A stretch of 64,000 nt of DNA from contig NZ_JANLNV010000082.1 of assembly GCF_025465935.1 (NCBI RefSeq), forward strand, positions 186,001 to 250,000. The letters run 5' to 3'. Every line of letters begins with the position of its first letter. Within the stretch, counting starts at the first letter, position 1. The DNA comes from Pseudomonas sp. 7P_10.2_Bac1. Lineage in GTDB: Bacteria > Pseudomonadota > Gammaproteobacteria > Pseudomonadales > Pseudomonadaceae. A program made the position numbers and the translations under genes. Shown here one piece after another: positions 33,637 through 43,368 of this stretch. Below the pieces are notes generated by a model. It did not search any database. It was given only the letters and a program-made list of their open reading frames with translations, and was not told where the DNA came from.

Positions 33637-33721
33637 ATTGTCGACAATCCAAATTAATACTTTGACTGATGGCGCTTAAATCGCTAGTTTTGGCGCTATT
33701 GATTTCAAAGGTGTCGACAAT
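33637..33721. promoter_or_regulatory. Candidate GntR operators of the methylcitrate operon
   Basis: A perfect palindrome, ATTGTCGACAAT, lies at 33637-33648. A second copy, GTGTCGACAAT (33711-33721), ends directly before the regulator's ATG and overlaps its ribosome binding site. Two copies of TGTCGACAAT in the operon leader suit autorepression by the FadR-type GntR protein. Confidence 0.6.
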
Positions 33722-34444
33722 ATGCAGCAGGCGCAGGACTCGGTCGTGATTGCCCAGGATGACTCGGAAACCCTGTCCGAGAACGTTTTCAGGCGCATTC
33801 AGGCCGCTATTGTCCAAGGTGAAATTGCCCCCGGCAGCAAGATTTCCGAGCCGGAACTGGCCCGCACCTACGGCATCAGTCGCGGCCCTTTGCGTGAGGC
33901 GATTCACCGCCTTGAAGGTCAGCGTTTGCTGGTCCGGGTCCCGCATGTCGGGGCCCGCGTGGTGTCGTTGAGCCAAGCGGAGCTGATCGAACTCTACGAA
34001 ATCCGCGAGTCCCTGGAAGGCATGGCCTGTCGCTTGGCAGCCGAACGCATGAGCGACGAAGCCATCGCCGAATTGCGCCAGGTCCTCGAAACCCATGAGC
34101 GCGATGAGGCGTTTCAGGCGGGTGTCGGCTACTACCAGCAGGAAGGCGACTTTGATTTTCATTACAAGATTATTCAAGGCAGCGGCAATCGCACGCTGAC
34201 CCAGATGCTCTGCGGGGAGCTGTATCAATTGGTGCGCATGTATCGCATCCAGTTTTCCGCTACGCCCAACCGCCCGCACCAGGCGTTTGCCGAGCACCAC
34301 CGCATTCTCGATGCCATTGCCGATCGCGACGGCGAACTGGCCGAGTTGTTGATGCGCCGCCACATCGGCGCGTCCAAACGCAACATTGCGCGTCACTTCC
34401 AAGACAGCGCCCAGCAGACAGCCACTCCACGAGGTGAGTCATGA
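33722..34444 (+). CDS. GntR-family (FadR subfamily) regulator of the prp operon
   Basis: A 240-residue regulator. The winged helix-turn-helix is at about residues 20-85 ([37 protein letters not shown]). The helical FCD ligand domain follows, with metal-binding-type residues in [17 protein letters not shown] and the late His motif [11 protein letters not shown]. It is the first gene of the methylcitrate operon and overlaps prpB (ATGA), so it probably represses the operon and responds to a pathway acid such as 2-methylcitrate. GntR-type control is the usual arrangement in Pseudomonas, whereas enterobacteria use PrpR. Confidence 0.88.
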   Translation: MQQAQDSVVIAQDDSETLSENVFRRIQAAIVQGEIAPGSKISEPELARTYGISRGPLREAIHRLEGQRLLVRVPHVGARVVSLSQAELIELYEIRESLEGMACRLAAERMSDEAIAELRQVLETHERDEAFQAGVGYYQQEGDFDFHYKIIQGSGNRTLTQMLCGELYQLVRMYRIQFSATPNRPHQAFAEHHRILDAIADRDGELAELLMRRHIGASKRNIARHFQDSAQQTATPRGES

Positions 34445-35328
34445 GCAATAAAAACAGTCCAGGCCAACGTTTCCGTGATGCAGTCGCCAGCGAACACCCG
34501 TTGCAAGTCGTCGGTGCGATCAATGCCAACCACGCACTGCTGGCCAAACGTGCCGGTTTCAAGGCGATCTATCTGTCCGGTGGCGGTGTCGCAGCGGGCT
34601 CGCTGGGCGTGCCGGACCTGGGCATTACCGGTTTGGACGACGTGCTGACTGACGTGCGTCGCATCACTGACGTGTGCGATCTGCCATTGCTGGTTGACGT
34701 GGACACGGGCTTTGGCTCGTCGTTCTTCAACGTCTCGCGCACCGTTAAATCGATGATCAAGTTTGGCGCTGCGGCCATTCATATCGAAGACCAGGTAGGC
34801 GCCAAGCGCTGCGGCCATCGCCCGAACAAAGAGATTGTCTCGCAGCAGGAAATGATCGACCGCATCAAGGCGGCTGTCGATGCACGTACTGACGACAGTT
34901 TCGTGATCATGGCACGCACCGATGCGCTGGCCGTAGAAGGCCTGGAGTCTGCACTCGAGCGTGCGGCGGCCTGTGTCGAAGCGGGTGCCGACATGGTGTT
35001 CCCGGAAGCGATCACCGAGCTTGAAATGTACAAGTTGTTTGCCGACCGCGTGAAAGCGCCGATCCTGGCCAACATCACTGAGTTCGGCGCGACGCCGCTG
35101 TACACCACCGAACAACTGGCCAGCGTTGATGTATCGCTGGTGCTGTACCCGCTGTCGGCATTCCGTGCCATGAACAAGGCGGCCGAAAACGTCTACACCG
35201 CGATCCGCCGCGACGGCACTCAGCAAAGCGTGATCGACACCATGCAAACCCGCATGGAACTGTATGACGCCATCAACTACCACGAGTTCGAGCAAAAGCT
35301 CGACGCGCTGTTTGCCAGCAAGAAGTAA
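34441..35328 (+). CDS. prpB: 2-Methylisocitrate lyase PrpB
   Basis: A 295-residue enzyme of the isocitrate lyase/PEP mutase superfamily. It cleaves 2-methylisocitrate to pyruvate and succinate, the last step of the 2-methylcitrate cycle. Signatures are [30 protein letters not shown], and the catalytic loop [13 protein letters not shown]. It starts in the last codons of the GntR gene (4-base overlap). Confidence 0.95.
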   Translation: MSNKNSPGQRFRDAVASEHPLQVVGAINANHALLAKRAGFKAIYLSGGGVAAGSLGVPDLGITGLDDVLTDVRRITDVCDLPLLVDVDTGFGSSFFNVSRTVKSMIKFGAAAIHIEDQVGAKRCGHRPNKEIVSQQEMIDRIKAAVDARTDDSFVIMARTDALAVEGLESALERAAACVEAGADMVFPEAITELEMYKLFADRVKAPILANITEFGATPLYTTEQLASVDVSLVLYPLSAFRAMNKAAENVYTAIRRDGTQQSVIDTMQTRMELYDAINYHEFEQKLDALFASKK

Positions 35329-35334
35329 ACGTTA

Positions 35335-35417
35335 TGGGAGCGGGCTTGCGCGCGATGGGATCACTGCAGTGATTCAGGCACACCGTGATGCCTGAATCGC
35401 GAGCAAGCCCGCTCCCA
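35335..35417. repeat. Long palindrome in the prpB-prpC spacer
   Basis: TGGGAGCGGGCTTGC is inverted against GCAAGCCCGCTCCCA, with an inner TCAGGCA...TGCCTGA hairpin. It is another REP-like family, different from the GTAGGAGC copies, and lies inside the operon between two translated genes. Confidence 0.75.
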
Positions 35418-35474
35418 CAGAGGTAAGTACAAGTAGTTGCCGAATCCCTAACAAATTCAAGATTGGAGAGCGCA

Positions 35475-36602
35475 ATGGCCGAAGCAAAAGTATTGAGTGG
35501 TGCCGGATTACGCGGCCAGGTGGCCGGGCAAACGGCCCTGTCGACGGTGGGGCAGGAAGGCGCAGGTCTCACGTATCGGGGTTATGACGTACGTGATCTG
35601 GCGGCAGATGCCCAGTTTGAAGAAGTGGCTTACCTGCTGCTGTACGGCGAACTGCCGACTAAAGCCGAGCTGGCGGCCTACACGGCCAAGCTCAAAACCC
35701 TGCGTGATTTGCCGCAAGCATTGAAAGAAGTGCTGGAGCGTATCCCTGCCGACGCCCACCCGATGGACGTTATGCGCACTGGCTGCTCGTTCCTGGGCAA
35801 TCTGGAACCAGAGAAAGACTTCTCCGAGCAGTTGGACAAGACCAACCGCCTGCTGGCCGCCTTCCCGGCGATCATGTGCTATTGGTACCGCTACAGCCAT
35901 GACGGCAAGCGCATCGAATGCGTGACAGATGAAGCCTCGATTGGCGGTCACTTCCTGCATTTGCTGCACGGCAAGAAGCCAAGCGAGCTGCACGTCAAAG
36001 TGATGAACGTGTCGCTGATCCTGTATGCCGAGCACGAGTTCAACGCCTCGACCTTCACGGCCCGGGTGTGTGCCTCGACGCTGTCTGACTTGTATTCATG
36101 CATCACCGCGGCCATCGGCTCGCTGCGTGGCCCGCTGCACGGCGGCGCCAACGAAGCGGCCATGGAAATGATCGAGCGCTTTGCCTCGGCAGAAGACGCT
36201 GTCGAGGGCACCCTCGGCATGCTGGCGCGCAAAGACAAGATCATGGGTTTTGGCCACGCGATCTACAAAGACAGTGACCCGCGTAACGAAGTGATCAAGG
36301 GTTGGTCGAAAAAACTGGCTGAGGAAGTGGGCGATACGGTGTTGTTCCCGGTGTCCGAAGCCATCGACAAAACCATGTGGGAGCAAAAGAAACTGTTCCC
36401 CAACGCCGACTTCTACCATGCCTCGGCGTACCACTTCATGGGCATCCCGACCAAGCTGTTCACCCCGATCTTTGTCTGCTCACGCCTGACCGGCTGGGCT
36501 GCACACGTGTTCGAACAGCGCGCCAATAACCGCATCATCCGTCCAAGCGCCGAGTACATCGGTGTTGAACAGCGCAAGTTCGTGCCAATCGAGCGTCGCT
36601 GA
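35475..36602 (+). CDS. prpC: 2-Methylcitrate synthase PrpC
   Basis: A 375-residue citrate-synthase-family enzyme. It condenses propionyl-CoA with oxaloacetate. Family motifs are GLTYRGYDVRDLA near the N-terminus, the catalytic His region GSLRGPLHGGANEAAMEM, the GFGHAIYKDSDPR loop, and the catalytic Asp region FPNADFYHASAYHFMGIP. Length matches short methylcitrate synthases rather than the 430-residue citrate synthase. GGAGAGC precedes the ATG at 35475; an ATG four codons upstream is not favoured. Confidence 0.95.
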   Translation: MAEAKVLSGAGLRGQVAGQTALSTVGQEGAGLTYRGYDVRDLAADAQFEEVAYLLLYGELPTKAELAAYTAKLKTLRDLPQALKEVLERIPADAHPMDVMRTGCSFLGNLEPEKDFSEQLDKTNRLLAAFPAIMCYWYRYSHDGKRIECVTDEASIGGHFLHLLHGKKPSELHVKVMNVSLILYAEHEFNASTFTARVCASTLSDLYSCITAAIGSLRGPLHGGANEAAMEMIERFASAEDAVEGTLGMLARKDKIMGFGHAIYKDSDPRNEVIKGWSKKLAEEVGDTVLFPVSEAIDKTMWEQKKLFPNADFYHASAYHFMGIPTKLFTPIFVCSRLTGWAAHVFEQRANNRIIRPSAEYIGVEQRKFVPIERR

Positions 36603-36613
36603 CAAGCAGGGTG

Positions 36614-36647
36614 CCTCCTCAGCAGGAGCTTGCTCCTGCTGAGGAGG
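36614..36647. repeat. Perfect 34-base hairpin between prpC and acnD
   Basis: Two 16-base arms (CCTCCTCAGCAGGAGC and its exact complement) with a two-base loop. It has no T-run. It could stabilise the 3' end of prpC mRNA or slow read-through into acnD. Confidence 0.8.
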
Positions 36648-36686
36648 TGAAACCCTCAGACCTAACCGTGATCGAGTTCCGCACCC

Positions 36687-39278
36687 ATGAATACTGCATT
36701 TCGTAAAACCCTACCGGGCACCCGGCTGGATTACTTCGACACCCGTGCGGCGGTCGATGCGATCAAGCCCGGTGCTTACGACACACTGCCTTATACCGCG
36801 CGCGTACTGGCCGAAAACCTGGTGCGGCGCTGCGATCCTGCGACCCTCAATGCGTCCCTGAGCCAGTTGATTGAACGCAAGCGCGACCTCGATTTTCCGT
36901 GGTTCCCGGCGCGTGTGGTGTGCCATGACATCCTCGGCCAGACCGCCCTGGTGGACTTGGCCGGGCTGCGTGATGCGATCGCCCAGCAAGGTGGCGACCC
37001 AGCGCAAGTCAACCCAGTGGTGCCCACGCAACTGATCGTCGACCACTCCCTGGCCGTGGAATGTGGCGGTTACGATCCCGAGGCGTTTGAAAAGAACCGC
37101 GCCATCGAAGACCGTCGCAACGAAGACCGTTTCCACTTTATTGAGTGGACCAAAAAAGCTTTCAAAAACGTCGACGTGATCCCGCCGGGCAACGGCATCA
37201 TGCACCAGATCAACCTGGAGAAAATGTCTCCGGTGATTCAGGTGCGTGACGGCGTGGCCTTCCCCGACACTTGCGTCGGCACCGACAGCCACACCCCGCA
37301 CGTCGACTCGCTGGGTGTGATCGCCATCGGTGTCGGTGGCCTTGAAGCCGAAAGCGTGATGCTGGGCCGCGCCTCGTGGATGCGCCTGCCAGAAATCGTC
37401 GGCGTTGAGCTGACCGGCAAGCTGCAACCGGGCATCACCGCCACCGACATGGTGCTGGCGCTGACCGAGTTCCTGCGCAAGCAAAAAGTCGTCGGTGCCT
37501 GGCTGGAGTTCTACGGCGAAGGTGCCTCGGCGCTGACCCTGGGCGACCGTGCGACCATTTCCAACATGGCTCCGGAATACGGTGCTACGGCGGCGATGTT
37601 CTACATCGACCCGCAAACCATTGATTACCTCAAGCTCACCGGCCGCGAAGACCAGCAAGTGCAACTGGTCGAGAACTACGCCAAGGTCACCGGCCTCTGG
37701 GCCGATAGCCTCAAAGGCGCGCAGTACGAGCGCAACCTGAGCTTTGACCTGTCGTCGGTGGTGCGCAACATGGCCGGCCCGAGTAACCCGCATGCACGAG
37801 TGGCGACCAGCGATCTGGCCAGCAAAGGCATTGCCGGGCAATGGGAAAACGTACCAGGGCAAATGCCCGATGGCGCGGTGATCATCGCCGCCATCACCAG
37901 TTGCACCAACACCAGCAACCCGCGCAACGTGATCGCCGCCGGCTTGCTGGCGCGTAATGCCAATAAACTGGGGCTGACCCGCAAGCCTTGGGTCAAGTCC
38001 TCGCTGGCGCCCGGCTCGAAAACCGTGGCCTTGTACCTTGATGACGCAGGCTTGACTGACGAACTGGAGCAGCTGGGCTTTGGCGTCGTGGCGTTTGCCT
38101 GCACCACGTGCAACGGGATGTCCGGCGCGTTGGAACCGGCCATCCAGCAGGAAATCATCGACCGTGACCTGTACGCTACGGCCGTACTGTCGGGCAACCG
38201 CAACTTCGACGGGCGTATTCACCCGTACGCCAAACAGGCGTTTCTGGCTTCTCCTCCTTTGGTGGTGGCCTACGCGATTGCCGGGACCATTCGTTTCGAC
38301 ATCGAAAAAGATGTGCTGGGCCTGGACGCCAATGGCAACGAAATTCGCCTCAAGGACATCTGGCCGAGCGACGAAGAAATCGACGCGGTGGTCAAGGCTT
38401 CGGTGAAGCCGGAGCAATTCCGTCAGGTGTACATCCCGATGTTCGCCATCCATGAAGACAACGGTCCGAAAGTCGAGCCGCTGTACGACTGGCGCCCGCA
38501 AAGTACCTACATCCGTCGTCCGCCATACTGGGAAGGCGCGTTGGCCGGAGCCCGCCCGCTCAAGGGCATGCGTCCGCTGGCGGTGCTGCCAGACAACATC
38601 ACCACTGACCACTTGTCGCCGTCCAACGCGATCATGCTCGACAGTGCTGCAGGTGAGTACCTGGCCAAAATGGGCCTGCCGGAAGTCGACTTCAACTCTT
38701 ATGCAACGCACCGCGGCGACCACCTGACCGCTCAGCGCGCAACCTTCGCCAACCCGAAACTGTTCAATGAAATGGTGATCGAGAATGGCAAGGTCAAGCA
38801 GGGTTCGCTGACCCGCCTTGAGCCTGAAGGCCAAGTGATGCGCATGTGGGAAGCGATTGAAACCTACATGGATCGCAAGCAACCGCTGATCATCATCGCC
38901 GGGGCTGATTATGGTCAGGGTTCTTCCCGCGACTGGGCCGCCAAGGGCGTACGCCTGGCCGGGGTCGAAGCGATTGTGGCTGAAGGCTTCGAGCGTATTC
39001 ACCGCACCAACCTGGTGGGCATGGGCGTGTTGCCGCTGGAGTTTTTGCCGGGCACTGACCGCAAGACCTTGCAGATTGATGGCAGCGAGACCTACGACGT
39101 GCTGGGCGAGCGCACCCCGCGTGCCACCTTGACGTTGGTGATAACCCGTAAAAATGGCGAGCGCGTCGAGGTGCCGGTGACTTGCCGTCTGGATACCGCT
39201 GAAGAAGTGTCGATCTACGAAGCGGGCGGCGTGTTGCAGCGCTTTGCCCAGGACTTCCTGGAGTCGGCGACCGCTTAA
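36687..39278 (+). CDS. acnD: Fe/S-dependent 2-methylisocitrate dehydratase AcnD
   Basis: An 863-residue aconitase-family enzyme. It dehydrates 2-methylcitrate, giving an aconitate isomer that PrpF then isomerises. The [4Fe-4S] Cys residues lie in SCTNTSNPRN (about residue 406) and ACTTCNGMSG (about 472-475). The substrate and swivel motifs GTDSHTPHVDSLG and DYGQGSSRDWAAKG are present. The adjacent prpF confirms AcnD rather than general aconitase. A large reading frame on the opposite strand (36711-39605) is a codon-bias shadow. Confidence 0.95.
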   Translation: MNTAFRKTLPGTRLDYFDTRAAVDAIKPGAYDTLPYTARVLAENLVRRCDPATLNASLSQLIERKRDLDFPWFPARVVCHDILGQTALVDLAGLRDAIAQQGGDPAQVNPVVPTQLIVDHSLAVECGGYDPEAFEKNRAIEDRRNEDRFHFIEWTKKAFKNVDVIPPGNGIMHQINLEKMSPVIQVRDGVAFPDTCVGTDSHTPHVDSLGVIAIGVGGLEAESVMLGRASWMRLPEIVGVELTGKLQPGITATDMVLALTEFLRKQKVVGAWLEFYGEGASALTLGDRATISNMAPEYGATAAMFYIDPQTIDYLKLTGREDQQVQLVENYAKVTGLWADSLKGAQYERNLSFDLSSVVRNMAGPSNPHARVATSDLASKGIAGQWENVPGQMPDGAVIIAAITSCTNTSNPRNVIAAGLLARNANKLGLTRKPWVKSSLAPGSKTVALYLDDAGLTDELEQLGFGVVAFACTTCNGMSGALEPAIQQEIIDRDLYATAVLSGNRNFDGRIHPYAKQAFLASPPLVVAYAIAGTIRFDIEKDVLGLDANGNEIRLKDIWPSDEEIDAVVKASVKPEQFRQVYIPMFAIHEDNGPKVEPLYDWRPQSTYIRRPPYWEGALAGARPLKGMRPLAVLPDNITTDHLSPSNAIMLDSAAGEYLAKMGLPEVDFNSYATHRGDHLTAQRATFANPKLFNEMVIENGKVKQGSLTRLEPEGQVMRMWEAIETYMDRKQPLIIIAGADYGQGSSRDWAAKGVRLAGVEAIVAEGFERIHRTNLVGMGVLPLEFLPGTDRKTLQIDGSETYDVLGERTPRATLTLVITRKNGERVEVPVTCRLDTAEEVSIYEAGGVLQRFAQDFLESATA

Positions 39279-39285
39279 CCACAAA

Positions 39286-39359
39286 ACCGGTAGGCGCGAG
39301 CTTGCCTCGCGATCTTCTAAAAGATCAAAAGATCGCGAGGCACGCTCGCGCCTACCGGT
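39286..39359. repeat. REP-like palindrome in the acnD-prpF spacer
   Basis: ACCGGTAGGCGCGAGCTTGC is inverted against its near-complement ending GCGCCTACCGGT, with a GATC...GATC core. It is a GTAGGAGC-family variant with extended arms. Confidence 0.78.
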
Positions 39360-39378
39360 AAATGACAGGATTCTTTTC

Positions 39379-40569
39379 ATGGCTTTTGCAGCGCAAATTA
39401 AAATTCCGGCGACGTATATGCGGGGCGGTACCAGCAAGGGGGTGTTCTTTAGCTTGCTCGACTTGCCTGAAGTGGCGCAGGTGCCCGGTGCGGCCCGCGA
39501 TGCGTTGTTGCTGCGGGTGATCGGCAGCCCTGACCCGTATGAAAAGCAAATCGACGGCATGGGCGCAGCCACGTCCAGCACCAGCAAGACCGTGATCGTC
39601 AGCAAAAGCCTGCACGCCGACCATGATGTCGACTACCTGTTCGGTCAGGTGTCGATCGACAAGCCTTTTGTGGACTGGAGCGGCAACTGCGGCAACCTGT
39701 CGGCGGCGGTCGGTTCATTCGCAATCAGCAGCGGCCTGGTGGACGCGAGCCGCATCCCGCACAACGGCACGGCGGTGGTGCGCATCTGGCAGGCCAACAT
39801 CAGCAAAACCATCATCGCCCATGTGCCGATCACTGACGGCGCGGTGCAGGAAACCGGCGATTTCGAACTCGACGGCGTGACCTTCCCAGCCGCGGAAGTA
39901 CAACTCGAGTTTCTCAACCCGGCCGCCGATGAAGAAGGCGCGGGCGGTTCGATGTTCCCTACCGGCAACCTGGTTGATGACCTGGACGTTCCGGGCGTGG
40001 GCAACTTGAAAGTGACGATGATCAATGCCGGTATTCCGACGATTTTCGTCAATGCCCAAGACATTGGTTACACCGGAGCCGAACTGCAGAGCGACATCAA
40101 CTCCAATGCGAAAGCCCTGGCGATGTTCGAGACCATTCGTGCCCATGGCGCTCTGCGCATGGGGCTGATCGACACACTTGAAGACGCCGCCAAGCGTCAG
40201 CACACGCCCAAAGTGGCGTTTGTGGCCAGGCCGGTGGATTACCTGTCGTCCAGTGGCAAGCCAGTGAGTGCAAACAGTGTGGATCTGCTGGTGCGAGCCT
40301 TGTCCATGGGCAAATTGCACCACGCGATGATGGGCACGGCTGCCGTGGCGATTGGTACGGCGGCGGCGATTCCGGGCACGCTGGTCAACCTGGCGGCGGG
40401 AGGTGAGTTGCGCAGCGCTGTGCGCTTTGGTCACCCGTCGGGCACCTTGCGGGTGGGTGCGCAAGCGCAGCAGGTGGGCGGCGAATGGGTCGTGACCAAA
40501 GCCATCATGAGCCGCAGTGCACGGGTTCTGATGGAAGGCTGGGTACGGGTGCCGCGCGATAGTTTTTGA
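39379..40569 (+). CDS. prpF: 2-Methylaconitate cis-trans isomerase PrpF
   Basis: A 396-residue enzyme of the diaminopimelate-epimerase-like fold. It isomerises 2-methyl-cis-aconitate produced by AcnD. Motifs are IPATYMRGGTSKGVFF at the N-terminus, VDWSGNCGNLSAAVGSFAI and FGHPSGTLRVGAQ near the C-terminus. The ATG at 39379 is chosen because the REP element lies immediately upstream, making the longer frame from 39244 implausible. Confidence 0.94.
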   Translation: MAFAAQIKIPATYMRGGTSKGVFFSLLDLPEVAQVPGAARDALLLRVIGSPDPYEKQIDGMGAATSSTSKTVIVSKSLHADHDVDYLFGQVSIDKPFVDWSGNCGNLSAAVGSFAISSGLVDASRIPHNGTAVVRIWQANISKTIIAHVPITDGAVQETGDFELDGVTFPAAEVQLEFLNPAADEEGAGGSMFPTGNLVDDLDVPGVGNLKVTMINAGIPTIFVNAQDIGYTGAELQSDINSNAKALAMFETIRAHGALRMGLIDTLEDAAKRQHTPKVAFVARPVDYLSSSGKPVSANSVDLLVRALSMGKLHHAMMGTAAVAIGTAAAIPGTLVNLAAGGELRSAVRFGHPSGTLRVGAQAQQVGGEWVVTKAIMSRSARVLMEGWVRVPRDSF

Positions 40570-40587
40570 TTTTGTGTGATGGCTTAT

Positions 40588-40690
40588 CCTCACCCCAACC
40601 CTCTCCCAAGGGAGAGGGAGCTGATAGCGGATATTTCGAAGTCGCGCGCGGCCAGTTCCTTCTCCCTTTGGGAGAAGGGCCAGGGTGAGG
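40588..40690. repeat. MITE-like repeat with nested hairpins
   Basis: Outer arms CCTCACCC and GGGTGAGG enclose CCCTCTCCC/GGGAGAGGG and TTCTCCC/GGGAGAA sub-hairpins. This 'CCTCACCCCAACCCTCTCCC' type of element recurs between genes in many proteobacteria. It lies between prpF and prpD. Confidence 0.65.
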
Positions 40691-40796
40691 GTTTTGCTGT
40701 AGCGCTACCTATTAAGCAGGCATTCAGACCTGCCTGAACACGATGACCCTGAGGATGGAACACGACACTCAATCACTTTAATTGGAGTCAATCCAC

Positions 40797-42281
40797 ATGA
40801 GCGCCAACGTCGACCTCAACAACCGTCCCGACTACGACAAGGTTTTGCAGGACATTGCCGACTATGTTCTGAACTACCGCATCACCTCCCAGGAAGCCCT
40901 GAACACTGCGCGTAACTGCCTGATGGACACATTAGGTTGCGGCCTGCTGGCGCTGCGTTTTCCCGAGTGCACCAAACACCTGGGCCCGTTAGTGGAGGGC
41001 ACGGTGGTGCCGTTTGGCGCCCGTGTGCCAGGCACTTCGTTTCGTCTCGATCCGGTCAAGGCCGCGTGGGACATCGGTTGCATCGTGCGCTGGCTGGATT
41101 ACAACGACACGTGGCTGGCCGCCGAATGGGGGCATCCGTCAGATAACCTGGGCGGGATTCTGGCGGTGGCCGATCACCTGTCGCAAAAGCGCGTGGCCAA
41201 TGGTGAAACGCCATTGACCGTGCGCGCCGTCCTTGAAGCCATGATCATGGCGCATGAGATCCAAGGCGTGATTGCTCTGGAAAACTCCTTCAACCGCGTC
41301 GGTCTTGACCATGTGCTGCTGGTGAAAGTCGCGTCGACGGCGGTCTGCGCCAAGCTGATGGGCGCTGACCGCGAGCAGTTGCTGGCCGCCTTGTCCCATG
41401 CCTTTGTGGATGGACAGGCGCTGCGCACATATCGCCATGCACCAAATGCCGGGTCGCGTAAATCCTGGGCCGCGGGGGATGCGTCGAGCCGGGGCGTGCG
41501 TCTGGCTGACATTGCGCTGCGTGGCGAGATGGGGATTCCCGGTGTACTGACGGCGCCGCAGTGGGGCTTTTACGATGTGCTGTTCAGCCATACCAATAAA
41601 GATCTGGCGCTCAAGCCAGACGATCAGCGCCAGTTTCGATTGCCGCAGCCTTATGGCACTTATGTGATGGAAAACGTGCTGTTCAAAATCAGCTTCCCGG
41701 CCGAGTTCCATGCGCAAACGGCTTGTGAGGCGGCCGTGACCTTGCACCCGCAGGTGAAGTATCGTCTGCACGAAATCGACAAGATCGTGATAACCACCCA
41801 CGAGTCCGCAATCCGGATCATTTCCAAGCAAGGCCCTCTGGCCAACGCGGCGGACCGTGATCACTGCATCCAGTACATGACAGCCGTGCCGCTGGCGTTT
41901 GGCAATCTGGTGGCTGAGCAGTACGAAGACGCTTTCCACGCCGCCCATCCGATCATCGATGAGCTGCGTGAAAAAATGGTAATCGTCGAAGAACCGCGCT
42001 ACACCCGGGAATACCTGGAGGCCGACAAGCGCTCGATTGCCAATGCCATTCAGGTGTTTTTCAAGGATGGCACCCACACCGAGCAGGTGGTGGTGGAGTA
42101 CCCGATTGGCCACCGTCGCCGCCGTGCCGAGGGTATTCCCCTGCTGGAAGACAAGTTCAAGGCCAACCTGGCCACGCGTTTTGTGGGCCAGCGCTGCCAG
42201 CAGATTTTTGAACTGTGTAAAGACCAGGCGAAGCTTGAAGCGACGCCGGTCCATGCGTTTGTTGATTTGCTGGTGATTTAA
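40797..42281 (+). CDS. prpD: 2-Methylcitrate dehydratase PrpD (MmgE/PrpD family)
   Basis: A 494-residue cofactor-free dehydratase. Signatures are [43 protein letters not shown] and the long C-terminal domain with [16 protein letters not shown]. It duplicates the AcnD step with different stereochemistry, and both are commonly kept in Pseudomonas. GGAG lies 10 bases before the ATG. It is the last gene of the prp operon and is followed by a REP element. Confidence 0.94.
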   Translation: MSANVDLNNRPDYDKVLQDIADYVLNYRITSQEALNTARNCLMDTLGCGLLALRFPECTKHLGPLVEGTVVPFGARVPGTSFRLDPVKAAWDIGCIVRWLDYNDTWLAAEWGHPSDNLGGILAVADHLSQKRVANGETPLTVRAVLEAMIMAHEIQGVIALENSFNRVGLDHVLLVKVASTAVCAKLMGADREQLLAALSHAFVDGQALRTYRHAPNAGSRKSWAAGDASSRGVRLADIALRGEMGIPGVLTAPQWGFYDVLFSHTNKDLALKPDDQRQFRLPQPYGTYVMENVLFKISFPAEFHAQTACEAAVTLHPQVKYRLHEIDKIVITTHESAIRIISKQGPLANAADRDHCIQYMTAVPLAFGNLVAEQYEDAFHAAHPIIDELREKMVIVEEPRYTREYLEADKRSIANAIQVFFKDGTHTEQVVVEYPIGHRRRRAEGIPLLEDKFKANLATRFVGQRCQQIFELCKDQAKLEATPVHAFVDLLVI

Positions 42282-42293
42282 GCCCAACCCCCT

Positions 42294-42356
42294 GTAGGAG
42301 CGAGCTTGTCTCGCGATCTTTATGGTTTAAAAGATCGCGAGACAAGCTCGCTCCTG
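42294..42356. repeat. REP-like palindrome (GTAGGAGC family)
   Basis: GTAGGAGCGAGCTTGTCTCG is inverted against CGAGACAAGCTCGCTCCTGC. It lies between the convergent prpD and ppsR genes. Confidence 0.8.
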
Positions 42357-42370
42357 CAAGGGTGGCCGGG

Positions 42371-43189
42371 TTATTTGAAACGTCGCTCCACGCCTTTCTC
42401 GACCAGGATCTTGGCCGAGATTTCTTCCACCGAGAAATGGGTGGAGTTGATGTGCGGGATGTTTTCGCGCTGGAACAGGCTTTCAACTTCGCGCACTTCA
42501 AATTCGCATTGGGCGTAGCTGGAGTAGCGGCTGTTGGGCTTGCGCTCGTTGCGAATGGCCGTCAAACGATCAGGGTCGATGGTCAGGCCGAACAGTTTGT
42601 GCTTGTGAGCGCGCAGGGCCGCTGGCAGCTTCAAGCTTTCCATGTCGTCTTCGGTCAGCGGGTAGTTGGCCGCCCGGATGCCAAACTGCATGGCCATGTA
42701 CAGGCAGGTCGGGGTTTTGCCGCAACGTGACACGCCCACCAGAATCAAATCGGCCTTGTCGTATTTATGGGTGCGGGCGCCGTCGTCGTTATCGAGGGCA
42801 AAGTTCACTGCCTCGATGCGCTCCATGTAATTGGAGTTATGGCCGATGGAGTGCGATTTGCCGACCGAATAGGACGAATGCTCGGCCAGTTCCTGCTCAA
42901 GTGGCGCCAGGAAGCTGGAGAAAATGTCGATCATGAAGCCGTTGGCGGTGGCCAGGACCTCGCGAATATCCTGATTGACGATAGTGTCGAAGATAATCGG
43001 GCGAACACCGTCTTTTTCGGCGGCGTTGTCGATTTGTTGTACCATTAGCCGCGCTTTTTCCACGCTGTCGATATAAGGGCGTGTGAATTTGCTGAAGGTC
43101 ACGTTTTCAAATTGAGCCAACAAACTCTGGCCGAGGGTTTCGGCAGTGATGCCGGTGCCGTCGGATATAAAGAAAGCAGATCGTTTCAT
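42371..43189 (-). CDS. ppsR: PEP synthase regulatory kinase/pyrophosphorylase PpsR
   Basis: A 272-residue DUF299-family enzyme. It inactivates PEP synthase by ADP-dependent phosphorylation of its active-site Thr and reactivates it by a Pi-dependent pyrophosphorylase reaction. The P-loop reads [11 protein letters not shown] (about residues 149-159). [17 protein letters not shown] begins the protein; an ATG three codons earlier (MAQ) is possible. It diverges from its target ppsA, with 179 bases between them. Confidence 0.93.
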   Translation of the reverse strand: MKRSAFFISDGTGITAETLGQSLLAQFENVTFSKFTRPYIDSVEKARLMVQQIDNAAEKDGVRPIIFDTIVNQDIREVLATANGFMIDIFSSFLAPLEQELAEHSSYSVGKSHSIGHNSNYMERIEAVNFALDNDDGARTHKYDKADLILVGVSRCGKTPTCLYMAMQFGIRAANYPLTEDDMESLKLPAALRAHKHKLFGLTIDPDRLTAIRNERKPNSRYSSYAQCEFEVREVESLFQRENIPHINSTHFSVEEISAKILVEKGVERRFK

Positions 43190-43368
43190 TTGCGCCATGG
43201 GCCTTAAGCTGGTGACGTTTCTTGGATATGATAGGCGCGATTTTGTCGCCCGGAATGGCAGGCAGTGTCACTTATTTTCCAGGTCCAGGCCACAATCGCT
43301 GAGAGACTCCAGACAGGGAGTGTCCAGCGCCCTGAGCTTTTCCCAACACAGTTAGTGGAGAGATCACC

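Noticed and set aside
36711-39605. 964-codon open frame on the minus strand opposite acnD
   Set aside because: It mirrors the full acnD coding region, has no ribosome binding site or family signature, and is a typical shadow of GC-rich codon bias.
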